Numbered from the stretch's first letter, positions 32,657 through 43,850 are shown. The stretch: DNA of 64,000 bases from Struthidea cinerea (GCA_013397865.1 VZTI01001768.1:68246-132245); one strand, 5' to 3'. Translations and numbers: made by a program. Notes: generated by a model not told the origin, from the letters alone.

Positions 32657-33872
32657 CAATCCCTTTCCTGCTGCCCACACTTTATTTTTCCCTTCATTTT
32701 CTCTTGCCACTGTGAACTTTTCCAGACCCAGATAAAACCTCAGGAGCAGCCAAAAGCCCTCTGGCTCCACAGCTGAACACGATGACATTCTTGCCAGTGC
32801 TCTCCAACTTGGAATTTCACTCCACTGGCTTCCCTGTGCATGAGAAAACCTCCAGGCAGTGGAACAAAGGTGTGTGACTGGAGCAGAGGCGTGTTAAGTG
32901 AAGGAAAAATTGGTGACACCTCCCTCCTGTTTTCCTGGAAGGGAATCCAGAGGTGAGGCGCTCCTGACAAGCTCCTTATCCTGAAAAGAGAGGGAGAAAG
33001 GAGCTGCAACAGCGCTGAGTCATGAAACTGCTGAGGATGCTTTTGAGGCAGAGCATCTCATGTGTCATCCCTTGCCGGTGGCTCTGGAGCAGGGAATGTG
33101 GTCCTGCAGGGATGCAGAGCAGGAATTGGCTTTGAACTGGAGGGTGGCCTGTGGCAGCCGAGCCTCTCCCTCCTCCGTGTGGGCGTGGGCTTGGCAGCAG
33201 CTTTAAACTCCTTGCGTATCCTAGAGCTGCTCCTTGCCCTTCCCTTTCTCCTGGAAAAGGATGTGTTTATTACCCCTTGGCATTCCCAGGAATGGCTTTG
33301 TTTCAGTGGAATTTGTGCCTTCCCTGACTCGAGAAATATTCACTCCCATCCTCAGGATTTTCCTTTGGAGCCCCTTCATTCGGAGCCTCAGGATTTTCAC
33401 ATCAGCCTCGCACATCCAGCAGGTTTCTGGATGTTACTGTCAGGTAACTATCCCAGCAAAATCCCACGGGAAATCCACACCAGCAGCAGGCAAACTGGAA
33501 AAAACAAAAAGCTGTCCTGAACCCACTTCAAAGGCTCGGAATGGGGACAGGGAAAGGCTGCAGGAGGAAACAATTCCTGGTGTCCCACCCACCTTGCGGG
33601 CCAGGGCACGGACAGGCCACACACCGGGAAATATTTCCGCAGTCCAGCCCCTGGATAATTTATGAGGGCTGAAAATGCGAAATCCTAACGTTCAAACTGC
33701 TCTCTCCTGCGCAGAGGTGGGCAAGGTAATGGAGCATTAAGTCTGGCTCAGGCTGGAACCCGGCTCTGTCTCGGCTCCGTGCCCGGCACTGAGGGAGAGT
33801 CAGAGTCAGGGCGATGAAAAGTGTCTGGCATCACCTCCCGCAGCTCAGGGCGACCCGAGGAGCTCACACGTG
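32657..33872. other. unique sequence, no gene seen
   Basis: Unique DNA of mixed composition. Frames up to 152 codons (33062-33520) show no recognised family and no convincing splice signals. Confidence 0.5.
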
Positions 33873-34260
33873 GGTGCCTGTAGGTGCTAAAAAGCCAGAA
33901 GCAGAGAAGTTCTTCAGCCTTTTCTCAATATTCTGTGAGCAGACTGTCTTTCCTATGGAAACTATTTTAAACAAGGTCACAGTTCCATAAACTCCTTGCA
34001 CTCGCAGGCTGTTTTGCAAGATTGTTATGGCTTTGACTTTGAAAATATTATGGAATAGGTATCTTAAAACTTGGCCAATCCTCTCAAGGGGTGGATGGCC
34101 GAGGAACCAATTACCTACTGCCACTCAACACACTTTTTGTGATCTATCCTATATAGTAGTCAGAAAATTATTAAAGAAAAGCTTCAGCTTCCACTTGTTC
34201 ATGAGCCTGGACTCTGTGGCGTTTTCTTTGTGCGCCTCGGACGTAGCAGCGACAGGTGCC
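33873..34260 (+). mobile_element. solo LTR, 376 bp, 6-bp target duplication
   Basis: Body 33879-34254, TGTAGGTGCTAAAAAGCC to GTAGCAGCGACA, flanked by perfect GGTGCC repeats (33873-33878, 34255-34260). TATATAG at 34150-34156 and ATTAAA at 34170-34175 give plus orientation. It differs from the copy at 60118 at only a handful of positions. A 6-bp duplication is expected for ERVK- or alpharetrovirus-like elements. No internal region remains. Confidence 0.93.
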
Positions 34261-34856
34261 ATGTCCCGTCCCACTCCCATCCCCTGCCCCACACTCACAT
34301 CCAAAGGCCTAAGGATGTTTTTCCCTCGTGGGGATAACACAAGGAAAGGTTTGGCCTCTCCCAGCCCAGGCTGCGCTTCCCAACCCCGTTGGAGAAACGC
34401 TCGGCCATAACTGGGGGCATCTTTCAGCAGGATCTATCCCCGGCAAGGTGAGACGGCGGGAATTGTTCCTCCCCCTCTGAAGGTAAACTGCTGCTGAACC
34501 CTGAGCCCCACGTTCACCTGCCTGCCAGAACACGTCTGGAATTACATAAGACCAAGTTTTATTTCATTTCAGGCACACGGAGAGGGTTGCACCAAATCCC
34601 TGAGACACTTGAACAGCTGGAAAAAGCCCCACGTGCAGGAATTTTCGCTTGATTTGCAACAGCTCAGAGGGGGGACTGGCATTTCCACAACCTTTTCATA
34701 AAACTTGTAGAGATTTGCAAAATCTACGCCCAGATTTACCCCAGCTTAGGGCAAATATTTCTTTTCCAGTTCAGGATCACTCTTAATCTTTGGAAATGTA
34801 GAAAAAACATTTTGTTAATTAGAACTCTTTGAAAATGGAACTTTACATGGAAACAA
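34261..34856. other. unique sequence, no gene seen
   Basis: No coding block or repeat body recognised. Confidence 0.5.
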
Positions 34857-35004
34857 TGAATGGTTTGGGTTGGGAGGGACCTCAAAGCCCATCCAGTGCC
34901 ACCCCTGCCATGGGCAGAGACACCTCCCACTGTCCCAGGCTGCTCCAAGCCCCAGTGTCCAACCTGGCCTTGGACACTGCCAGGGATCCAGGGGCAGCCA
35001 CAAC
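34857..35004 (-). mobile_element. CR1 LINE 3' end, type A
   Basis: ATGGTTTGGGTTGGGAGGG, GCCATGGGCAGAGACACC, to CCAGGGGCAGCCACAAC, where it is 5'-truncated. About 150 bp, low divergence. Confidence 0.93.
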
Positions 35005-35110
35005 TTCAACTTTTCTAATTCTGGGAACAAATGCAACTGAATTTTGCATGTGAATTACACTTTTTTTCCCCCCAAATTCAGACACACCCACTTATATTCT
35101 GAATTCACAT

Positions 35111-35371
35111 CGAATCACAGAACACCCTGAGTTGGAAGGGATCCTTATGGATCATCCAGGACTGCCCAGACCCCCCAACAATCCCCCCCGGGCATCCCTG
35201 GCAGCGCTGTCCAAACGCTCCTGGAGCTCTGGCAGCCTCGGGGCCGTGCCCATTCCCTGGGGAGCCTGGGCAGTGCCCAGCACCCTCTGGGGGAAGAACC
35301 TTTCCCTGCTCTGCAGCCTGAGCCTGCCCTGGCCCAGCTCCAGCCGCTCCCTGGATGCTCTCCCTGACACC
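35111..35371 (-). mobile_element. CR1 LINE 3' end, type D
   Basis: CGAATCACAGAACACCCTG, CCCCCCAACAATCCCCCC, CATTCCCTGGGGAGCCTGG and CCCAGCTCCAGCCGCTCCC. About 260 bp. It shares a long, nearly identical stretch with 9649-9870. Confidence 0.94.
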
Positions 35372-35705
35372 AGAGAAAAAAATATTCATCCACATCAACC
35401 CAGTAATATTTTTGTCCCAGTCACTGGCTGCATCTGCTTTCAATTCCAACAATAAAGGAGACAGAAAATCATCCAAATCCCCAGCTCAAACCACTCACGA
35501 GTTCCTCTTTTCAAGCACTTCTTGTTGACTCCCCAGCCAGTCCCAGTCCCCGAATTAACACCCAATGGGGTCTCAATCCTCCTGGTTTTTCCATGTGCTT
35601 CTCTGCTCTTCCCTCTGCACAGGGAAATACTGAGAATTGCACAATATTTGGTTTTCAACCTACTTTGGGCTGGATTTCATGCACTGCAAAAACCACAGAC
35701 TTCTG
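35372..35705. other. unique sequence, no gene seen
   Basis: About 330 bp of unique DNA between two CR1 copies in opposite orientation. Confidence 0.5.
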
Positions 35706-36232
35706 AGATCCCACCTGGAATTCTGTGCACAGCTCTGGTGTCCCCAACATGGGAAGGACGTGGAAATGTTGGAAAAAGTCCAGAGCAGGCCACGATGCTC
35801 TCAAGGGGACTGGAGCACATCCCCTATGGAGACAGGCTGGGAGAGCTGGGAATGTTCAGGCTGGAGAAGAGGAGGTTGTGCAGAGACCTCGCAGCAAATT
35901 CCAGGGTCCGAAGGGGCTGCAGGGAAGTTGGAGAGGGACTTTGATCAGGAACGGGAATGTCAGGAAAAGTGGGAATGGCTTCCCAGTGCCAGAGGGAAGA
36001 GTTAGATGGGATATTGGGCAGGAATTGTTCCCTGGGAGGGTGGGCAGGCCCTGGCACAGGGTGCCCAGAGCAGCTGTGGCTGCCCCTGGATCCCTGGCAG
36101 TGCCCAAGGCCAGGCTGGACACTGGGGCTGGGAGCAGCCTGGGACAGTGGGAGGTGTCCCTGCCCATGGCAGGGGTGGGATGGGATTGGTTTTAAGGCCC
36201 CTTCCATCCTAAACCATTCCGGAATTCCATGG
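35706..36232 (+). mobile_element. CR1 LINE 3' end, type A (long copy)
   Basis: About 530 bp: CTGTGCACAGCTCTGGTGTC, CTATGGAGACAGGCTGGG, TTAGATGGGATATTGGGC, CTGCCCATGGCAGGGGTGGG, to CCTAAACCATTCCGGAATTC. This is the longest plus-strand type A copy and a useful local reference. Confidence 0.94.
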
Positions 36233-36920
36233 TTGATACATCTGGGCTTTGTGGACACATTTATTGCCTTCAGGTCCTTGCAGGAAGAAAAAACCTTGTG
36301 TTTTCTCCACCTGAACATTCCCAGGCTTGCTGAGTGTCCTTCAGCTACTTATTTCCTTTTCCATGCTCCCATCCCTGCAATAAAGGGATAACAATTCCCA
36401 CCCTTTCTGTGAAGCCACTTATCAATGATTTTACAAAACTCCTCCCTTCCCAGGCCCTTGGGAAAACAATTCCTTTAAATTACTTAACACAAGGGCAAAA
36501 ATATCCTTAAGAAGGCACTAAAACCCCTAAAATTATCCCACTTTTTTTCTTGATGTATGGGAAAGCTGTAATTAGTAAACAAACTTTCCCTGGTGCCTTA
36601 ATTGGCTGGAAAAACATGTGGGATTTTTCCTGGTTTCCACTTCACCGTGGTTTTGCCCTGCCTGAAGCTGTGCTCCTGTTGTGGTCAGGCCGTTTGCTCA
36701 GTCCTGCCTCAACGTTGTGTTCACAGGAGAGATCTGGGAAGGAAGGACTGGGGAAGAGTCAATAAACGTTGGATTCCTCCAGCATCATCAATTTTGGGTG
36801 AAATTGGGGAGTTTTGAACATGAAAAGATGAAGTTTGCAGCAATTTTCATTGCCTTTTTAAGATTTGTTTTGGGGTGGGGTTTTTGGTCTTTTTAAAATT
36901 GTGGGAATACTTCAAAAAGG
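36233..36920. other. unique sequence, no gene seen
   Basis: Unique, partly AT-rich DNA. The frames at 36550-36896 overlap in several phases and look like chance. Confidence 0.5.
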
Positions 36921-37384
36921 ACATTGAGGGGCTGGAGCATGGCCAGGGAAGGGAACAGAGCTGGGAAAAGGGGCTGGAAAACACATCCTGGCAGGAGCAG
37001 CCAAGGGAGCTGGGAAAGGGGCTCAGCCTGGAGAAGAGGAGGCTCAGGGGGGACCTCATTGCTCCCCACAACTCCCTGACAGGAGGGGCAGTGAGGGGGG
37101 GTCGGGCTCTGCTGCCGTGTCCCAAGGGAAAGGAGGAGAGGAAATGGCCTCAAATTGCACCAGGGGAGGCTCAGGTTGGAGATTGGGAAAGAAAATTTCC
37201 CTGGAAGAGTGGTGAGGCCTTGGAATGAGCTGCCCAGGGAGTGGTGGAGTCACTGTCTCTGGGAGTGCTCAGGAGGAGTCTGGATGTGGCCCTTGGGGAC
37301 AGGGTTTGGGGTGATGCTGGTGCTGCTGGGGTGGCACTGGATGGTGCTGGAGGGCTCTTCCCGCTTTGATGATTCTGGAATTCT
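36921..37384 (+). mobile_element. CR1 LINE 3' end, type B (long copy)
   Basis: CATTGAGGGGCTGGAGCATG, GGAAAACACATCCTGGCAGG, GCTCAGCCTGGAGAAGAGG, to CTTTGATGATTCTGGAATTC. About 465 bp, the fullest plus-strand type B copy. Confidence 0.95.
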
Positions 37385-38175
37385 GAGACTGACACAGGTG
37401 ACTGCTGAACTTTGCTTTCCTGACCCGAGCAGGAGATGTTTGCCCCAGTTTGGTTTCCAAACAGCCCAGGGTGACACCTTCAAACAACCCAACATTCCAA
37501 GTGTTCCTGTCCCTGGAGCTGCTCAACTCAAACTGTTCCTGGCCCTGGCCCCTCTGGCTCCCAATCCATCAGAATTCCCTTAAGGAGGGTGGAATTTGGA
37601 GGGTGCTGCCATCACCCAGGAGTTCCCAGGTCCTGCCCAGCTCCAGCAGTACCCAAACCCTTCATCCCACCCTGGAGCGAGCCGGAGTTGGCGATTCCCG
37701 GCACGTCTGAGCTCTGCCTGCCACCTATTGGTGTTAAAACTTCTGAGCCCGCATTCCCATTCCTCTTCCCAGGGTTTCTTAGGCCAACAACTGTACCAGG
37801 GTGAAGGTGACACCACCTTTTGGCCAGGGTCTCTCAGAAATGCCTCCTGTGGCCCCGGCTGGCTGTTCCCTGCTTCGTGAGAGGGAAAGAAAAGCTTGGA
37901 ATTGTGTCCTGAAAGGGTTGTTTTGTTTTTCCAGAGGCCACTTTCATGGCAAGCCAAACGTGTTCCCAAATCCGGGATTTGTGATCTTAAAACTCACGGC
38001 ACACAAAAGGCTGGGAGCTTTCTCTGTTTTATGGAATTGCTCTGTGACGGAGAGTGAAACATTCCTGGCCACTCCACATGGAAATGCCGAATCCAGAGGG
38101 AGATGGATCAGCACCACTGCACAGGAATTGGCATTTTAGCTGCCGGGACATTGATTCCACACCCCAGGGTGATAA
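37385..38175. other. unique sequence, no gene seen
   Basis: Unique DNA. No coding block recognised. Confidence 0.5.
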
Positions 38176-38545
38176 AATCATGGAATCATGGAATGGTTTG
38201 GGATGGAAGGGACCTGAAAGTCATCTCATCCCACCCCTGCCATGGCAGGGACACCTCCCACTGTCCCAGGCTGCTCCAAGCCCCAGTGTCCAGCCTGGCC
38301 TTGGGCACTGCCAGGGATCCAGGGGCAGCCACAGCTGCTCTGGGAATTCCATTCCCACCCTCCCAGGGAACGATTCCTGCCCAATATCCCATCCATCCCT
38401 GCCCTCTGGCACTGGGAAGCCATTCCCTGTGTCCTGGCTCTCCAGGCCTTGTCCCCAGTCCCTCTCCAGCTCTCCTGGAGCCCCTCTAGGCCCTGGAAGG
38501 GGCTCTGAGCTCTCCCCGGAGCCTTTTCCTCTCCAGGTGAATATC
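38176..38545 (-). mobile_element. CR1 LINE 3' end, type A
   Basis: Two ATCATGGA octamers, then GGTTTGGGATGGAAGGGACC, GGGATCCAGGGGCAGCC, to GCCTTTTCCTCTCCAGGTG. About 370 bp, with a short deletion near 38345 (CTGGGAATTCCATTCCC in place of the usual CTGGGCACCCTGTGCC). Confidence 0.93.
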
Positions 38546-38727
38546 CCCAACCCCCTCAACAACCAATTTGTCCCCCAAATATCTCCTTACAATTTCCCCA
38601 AATGGAGCAGGGAAGTGAATTTTAACAAAGTTACGAAAGAAATCCCAATCTAAGGTGGGAGAGGATCGGCAGTCCAGTGCTCCAGACTTGCATTCCTTAT
38701 TTTTAGCAAACCTTGTGGTGGCTCCAA

Positions 38728-39148
38728 AGGGAGTCAAGGGTGGAAAGATTCAACCCAGATCCCTAAATCTGGGGGTGTGATGCTCACACAGATAATTTTT
38801 CCACCCTAAACAAGTGGGAGCCTGATCCATGTGGCCTGAACTGCTGTTCCCATCGCTGTCCCGGTGCCTGGAGGAAAATTAACATTTCATTGTCCACTCA
38901 CAACCCTCAGAGGCCTCAATCAGAGCCTAATTCTGGCCTTAATTCTCCTCATTTGGAATAAATCTCCCACTGAGCTCCATAAAAGCCTTGGAATTCAACC
39001 CTGTGCTCGATGTGGCACCTGCAGAAATGATACCCAAATATTCCTCTAGTTATCCAAACATTCCTTCAGTTTAAGTGGCGAGAAAGAGAGGAAATCATTG
39101 CTCCATTTTTATTAATCCCGGATAGCCATTATTATTAATATTGAAAAA
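38728..39148 (+). repeat. left arm of second inverted duplication (about 420 bp)
   Basis: Reverse complement of 40647-41067. Shared landmarks include GATCCCTAAATCTGGGGGTG and TCCATGTGGCCTGAACTGC on this side. From the stretches compared by eye the arms agree at roughly 95% of positions. Short frames in the two arms are mirror copies and not genes. Confidence 0.94.
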
Positions 39149-40646
39149 TATTGGTTTTCTAAGGTTTCAGGGCTTTATTTTCGGTTGTTTTGGTTGGATA
39201 TTTTTAAGATTTAGAAAGAATTCTGGTGTCTAAACCTCTAAAAATTGAGTTTACCTCACCCTGTTAAAATCCAAGTGAAATAGAATCTTCTGTGTTATTC
39301 TCTTAAATCTTGACCATTAAAACAACAAAATTAATTTAGAAACAACAAAAAACAAAAGCCAAAACCAATTAACCAAAGGGGAAAAAACCAAAACCCAGTT
39401 TATTTGTGAAACAAAGACAGAGCTGGATTGAAAATTATTTCTCTTCTTGAGTTTTGAAAGTTTCTGCAGGAACAAAATTAAATTCCAAGTGGAACGAGAC
39501 TAGAAGTGCCTGAAATGGAGGATTTAGGGTTAATAATTCATTTTCTCTGGTTTTTTTATGTGGTTTTGCTCGGTCAGGACCTCCATCAACTTTTTTCAAG
39601 CCCTCCTGGTGACCCAGAACGCCCTGAACGCTGTTTCTCAAAGGAAGCAGGAATGGTGTTTCTGAAATTTATCATTTCCTGAGACTTTCTTATGAGTTTC
39701 ACCTCTGCCGGCCTCTCAGAACTTCCAGAAATTCCAAGTTCCTCCTGAACCTGCTGCGGTGACTCCGTTCCAGCAGAGCACAGGAGTTTCCCCAAAAATC
39801 TGGTCAGGAAACCAAACAAAGCTGGTGGAATTATGTCCACTTGGCATTTTCATCCAGAAATGTAATAATAGGCAAATAATAATTATTTAATGAAGAATTT
39901 AGGCCCCATTCCCATGGAAAAGTGACTTGGACTTGTGGAAAACAGGGATGTGTTTGTCCCATTATGGACTCTGCTGTAATCCTTGCTTTTATCCGGATTT
40001 TCTTCGGATATTTTATTTTATCTGCATTTTATTCAGGTTTTAAGACACAAGAAGAAAAGCAGACATTGGAGTTGGCTCACAATTCCAACTCCTGGAAATC
40101 CCTGTTCAGCGCCATCAAATCACCATCCCCAGGGGGTGTTCAGGCAACCAATTCCCTAACTGATCGATCCAAGACCGGGTTTGATCTCGGAGATCTTCTC
40201 CAACCTCAATAATTCCGTGGCTCCGATTCTGCAAAGCTGCTGTGAAAAATCAGCACAGAACTGATTTCACCTCTGAAAGCTGCCCGTGCTGAAATCCAAA
40301 GGCACCCCAGACCGCCTCTCTCTCAGCACTAATTGATCTCTTAATTGGCTCAGTCAACACAGCATCTGCATCACGCGAGCGGCACTAATTGCTACAAGAT
40401 CCCGGTGAAATGTTGAGCACTCCAAAGGCTGGGAATGTGGAAGAGCTGAATTGATTCCAAGCGGGCCTGAGCGAGGGGTTTCGTTTTGGGAATCCTCCCA
40501 CCGAGGCTTGAGGGGTTCCCCGGAACTCCCAGGATGATGAGGACCCGCCCTGTTCCTCCCCAAATCCATGTGAAAAAAAGTGGGAAAGGAAGGTCTTATC
40601 CAAAGGCCAGGGATAATTCCTAAAGGAATATATTTATTAATATTTC
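39149..40646. other. spacer of the 38.7-41.1 kb inverted duplication
   Basis: About 1.5 kb, AT-rich, with a CR1-like 3' scrap at 40170-40217 and a cluster of TAATTG words at 40330-40391. No coding block recognised. Confidence 0.55.
40170..40217 (+). mobile_element. possible CR1 3' terminal scrap (old)
   Basis: TGATCTCGGAGATCTTCTCC, then AACCTCAATAATTCCGTGG, resembles an older CR1 3' end with a decayed ATTCTGTG tail. Only about 48 bp, so this could be chance. Confidence 0.5.
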
Positions 40647-41067
40647 TTTTTCAGTATTAATAAAAATGGCTATCAGGGATTAATAAAAATGGAGCAATGA
40701 TTTCCTCTCTTTCCCGCCACATAAACTGAAGGAATATTTGGATAACTAAAGGAATATTTGGGTATCATTTCTGCAGGTGCCAGATCGAGGACAGGGTTGA
40801 ATTCCAAGGCTTTTATGGAGCTCAGTGGGAGATTTATTCCAAATGAGGAGAATTAAGGCCAGAATCAGGCTCTGATTGAGGCCTCTGAGGGTTGTGAGTG
40901 GACAATGAAATGTTAATTTTCCTCCAGGCACTGGGACAGCGATGGGAACAGCAGTTCAGGCCACATGGATCAGGCTCCCACTTGTTTAGGGTGGAAAAAC
41001 TATCTGTGTGAGCATCACACCCCCAGATTTAGGGATCTGGGTTGAACCTTTTCATCCTTTGACTCCT
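40647..41067 (-). repeat. right arm of second inverted duplication
   Basis: Mirror of 38728-39148. Outer boundary at GACTCCTTTT (41061-41070); inner boundary at TTCAGTATTAATAAAAATGG. Confidence 0.94.
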
Positions 41068-41272
41068 TTTAAAGACAAAATTACAGGCAGGGAGGCAAAT
41101 TCTTCTTGGAGATCCATAGGTGTCCTGATCCCGAGCAAACAGAGGTTGGCTTCCTGCAGGAATTACAACCCAAGGAGCCAAAAAGTTCCCTTACAATCCC
41201 TCAGCCTGCGGAATGTACCTGCACAACGCCTGAAGTGAGGGCAGAGCTGTGGGATGTGGGCTCTGCCAGGTG

Positions 41273-41868
41273 GGAATTGTTGGAATGAAGGCTTCTCTGG
41301 ACTTAGGCCCAGATGAAAGCCAAAGCACAAGAGTTGAATTAAAACTTTTGGACAAGCTGAGATACATGAAGTCATACCAAAGTAAAATAGAAATGTAGAT
41401 TTTTAGCTTTCAGTAGAAATCCATGCTAAGTGCCTTAAACATTAAAAAGCTGCAGCAGAGACCTTAAACGCAGTTCTTTCTGCAGCAGTGTTGCCTTTTC
41501 ACAGAATTCTTTATTTTAGACAAAATACAGATAGAACGATATTGTTCACATTTTTTAGATATAATGTTCACGTAAACAATAAGAGCTGATAAAAATTGTA
41601 CACGCAAATCTGTGTAATACCTATGTAATGCTTACAGCTGTTAGTATTAGACCAGGATAGGTTAAGAAAAGAAAAACTAGAATCGTGTATTGATTTCATT
41701 GGTTAATTAACAAATATAATCNTGGCTTTATCATGTAACCCCCTTGGAACTCTGCCTTCAAGAAACTATGAGACTGAAATAAAGAACTTTGCAGAACAGC
41801 AGCCTCCTCTGCTCTCTTCTACCCTGGGCCGAGAAGGAAGAGTATCCTGTCAAAAAATCAACAGGAAT
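41273..41868 (+). mobile_element. solo LTR, 586 bp, 5-bp target duplication
   Basis: Body 41278-41863 with inverted ends TGTTG and CAACA, flanked by GGAAT at 41273-41277 and 41864-41868. AATAAA at about 41776-41781, followed by CTTTGCAGAACAGCAGCC, reads as the R-U5 part in plus orientation. A 5-bp duplication fits ERVL-like elements. The body is AT-rich and unlike the other LTRs here. An assembly N lies at 41722. The right boundary rests on the short inverted ends plus the duplication, so it could be a few bases off. Confidence 0.8.
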
Positions 41869-42035
41869 GGGAACAGGGAGGGATCTGGAGCTCCGGGATT
41901 CATTCCCTGCTGGGCGGATTTGTGACCAAGGCCTCCAAGGACTGGACTGCACAGGAAGCTGCACCCATTTAACTCCGGGTTTTAAATCAACGGAGTTAAA
42001 CCCAGGCCTACAAATGGAATCCTTCCTGAAGAACT

Positions 42036-42170
42036 GTGGAATCATTCAGCTTGGAAAAGGCCTCTAGGATCAGCAAGTCCAACCCAGCCGCAGCATTTCA
42101 GCCACGTCCTCAGGAGCCACTTCCACTGATTTTGAACTGGGATGGTGACTCCACCCCTTCCCTGGGCAGC
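42036..42170 (-). mobile_element. CR1 LINE 3' end, old subtype
   Basis: GGAATCATTCAGCTTGGAAAA, GGCCTCTAGGATCAGCAAGTC and GATGGTGACTCCACCCC. It resembles an older CR1 subfamily than types A-D and is well diverged. About 135 bp. Confidence 0.8.
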
Positions 42171-42521
42171 GTTGGGGGTGAAATTCCAGGAAAATGAGGG
42201 AAGAGAAGGGTCTAAACCAACAAAGGTTTGTATACAATTTATGGAATAATGTTCAAGGCCAAGGATGCCACTCTGCTTTCAGCTGAGTGGGGAGGGTGAC
42301 AGAGACTTTTGTCCCCTCCTCAGCCACCAGCTGGGACCAATTTCTCCCCATGGCACCTGCAGAGGGAATTGGTACAGACAGAGCAGTGGCCAGACCCAGC
42401 AGCTCCGATTTCCTCAGCCAGAGGAATGGAAAAGTTCACAGGAAAGCTTCCCAGAGAGGATAATTCATAGGGAAGGGGGGAAAAGAGGAGAAGTGGGGTT
42501 TTTTTTAGGCTACAGACACTT
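42171..42521. other. unique sequence, no gene seen
   Basis: Unique DNA between two CR1 fragments. Confidence 0.5.
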
Positions 42522-42822
42522 TTCTGTATGGAAGAGGGATTTTCCACAAGGAATGGAGTGACAGGACAAGGGGAAATGGTTTGAAACTGCCGGCGGGCAG
42601 GGCTGGATGGGATCTTGGGCAGGAATTGCTCCATCAGAGGGTGGGAAGGAGCTGGGATGGAATTCCCAGAGCAGCTGTAGCTGCCCCTGGATCCCTGGCA
42701 GTGCCCAAGGCCAGGTTGGACATTGGGGCTTGGAGCAGCCTGGGACAGTGGGAGGTGTCCCTGCCCATGGCAGGGGTGGGGCTGGATGGGCTTTAAGGCC
42801 CCTCCCAACCCAAACCATTTCT
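42522..42822 (+). mobile_element. CR1 LINE 3' end, type A
   Basis: TTCCACAAGGAATGGAGTG, GGCTGGATGGGATCTTGGGC, CTGCCCATGGCAGGGGTGGG, to CTCCCAACCCAAACCATTTC. About 300 bp. The GGAATTCCCAGAGCAGC word marks the same internal deletion type as the copy at 38176. Confidence 0.93.
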
Positions 42823-43599
42823 AAACTCATCTAAGACTTGGCTTATCTCTGAAAAATTGCTCCAACTCACGTACAGAAAGATCCATTCTCCAGGATTACA
42901 TGGAAAATCAGTAGGTTTGCACAGTAGAAAATACAAGGACCTGGCTCAGAAGGGATGTTTTGACATATTCGGGTTTTCTAAACATGCTCAAAAAAATTTT
43001 ATTTTCATTCCAGTACGAACTCAAAACACACTTAAAATGTTAAAACCTTGAAAAGCCGCCCCAAAACAAAGTTCTACGCTGAGGTCAGGCTGAGTTTGGT
43101 CTGCAGAGCACAGAACAGCTGGGCAAAGGTTTTACTCCGAGAAAACACGCGGGTTTCCTATCAATTTTGTGAATAAAGTTTTCCTAAATTTAACAGCTGA
43201 CAGTCAGAATTCAATGGATAATCAAATTTCTGGAAATCTAACTTCCAGCATTAGATCCTTGACCCGGTGTTGGGATGGGAGCTTGGCCCTGATCAGGAGG
43301 AATGAGAAATAAAGGAAATGGAAAATGCTGCAAGTTTTATTCAGCCTCGGGGAAAGAGCAAACAGAGTCAAATCTGCAGCAGCTACGATGATTTTAATGT
43401 GATTTTTAGAGCACTGAAATCATCAGAAGTCGGATCGGAGTGAGATTTCTGGTGTTAAAAATCCTTCCTTTGCTGGCAGGGGAAACTCTGAGGGTGAGGA
43501 ATTTTCACTCCAGTGCCTTCCTGCACATCCCAGGCTCTTATTAATGGGACACTGAAAGAGGGGCAGCTCCGATCTCTGCTCCCTGTGACCTGACAGGAC
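42823..43599. other. unique sequence, no gene seen
   Basis: Unique, partly AT-rich DNA. No coding block recognised. Confidence 0.5.
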
Positions 43600-43850
43600 C
43601 CAGGGAGCGGCTGGAGCTGGGGAAGGAGGGATTTAGGTTGGGATTTTAGGGAAAGGTTCTTCCCCCAGAGGGTGCTGGGCACTGCCCAGGCTCCCCAGGG
43701 AATGGGCACGGCCCCGAGGCTGCCAGAGCTCCAGGAGCGTTTGGACAGCGCTGCCAGGGATGCCCGGGGGGGATTGTTGGGGGGTCTGGGCAGGGCCAGG
43801 GCTGGGACTGGGTGATCCCTGGGGGTCCTTCCAGCGCACGATTCCATGAT
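43600..43850 (+). mobile_element. CR1 LINE 3' end, type D
   Basis: CAGGGAGCGGCTGGAGCTGG, GGTTCTTCCCCCAGAGGGTG, GGGGGGATTGTTGGGGGG, to CACGATTCCATGATATTTC. About 250 bp, close match (inverted) to 9649 and 35111. Confidence 0.94.

Noticed and set aside
38728..41067. DNA transposon with long terminal inverted repeats
   Set aside because: No target duplication at the outer edges, the arms fade out gradually and no transposase remnant is seen. A local inverted duplication fits better.
41278..41853. Alternative LTR end at CCTGTCA (41853)
   Set aside because: No matching inverted start or target duplication goes with it, whereas the CAACA end at 41863 pairs with TGTTG and a GGAAT duplication.
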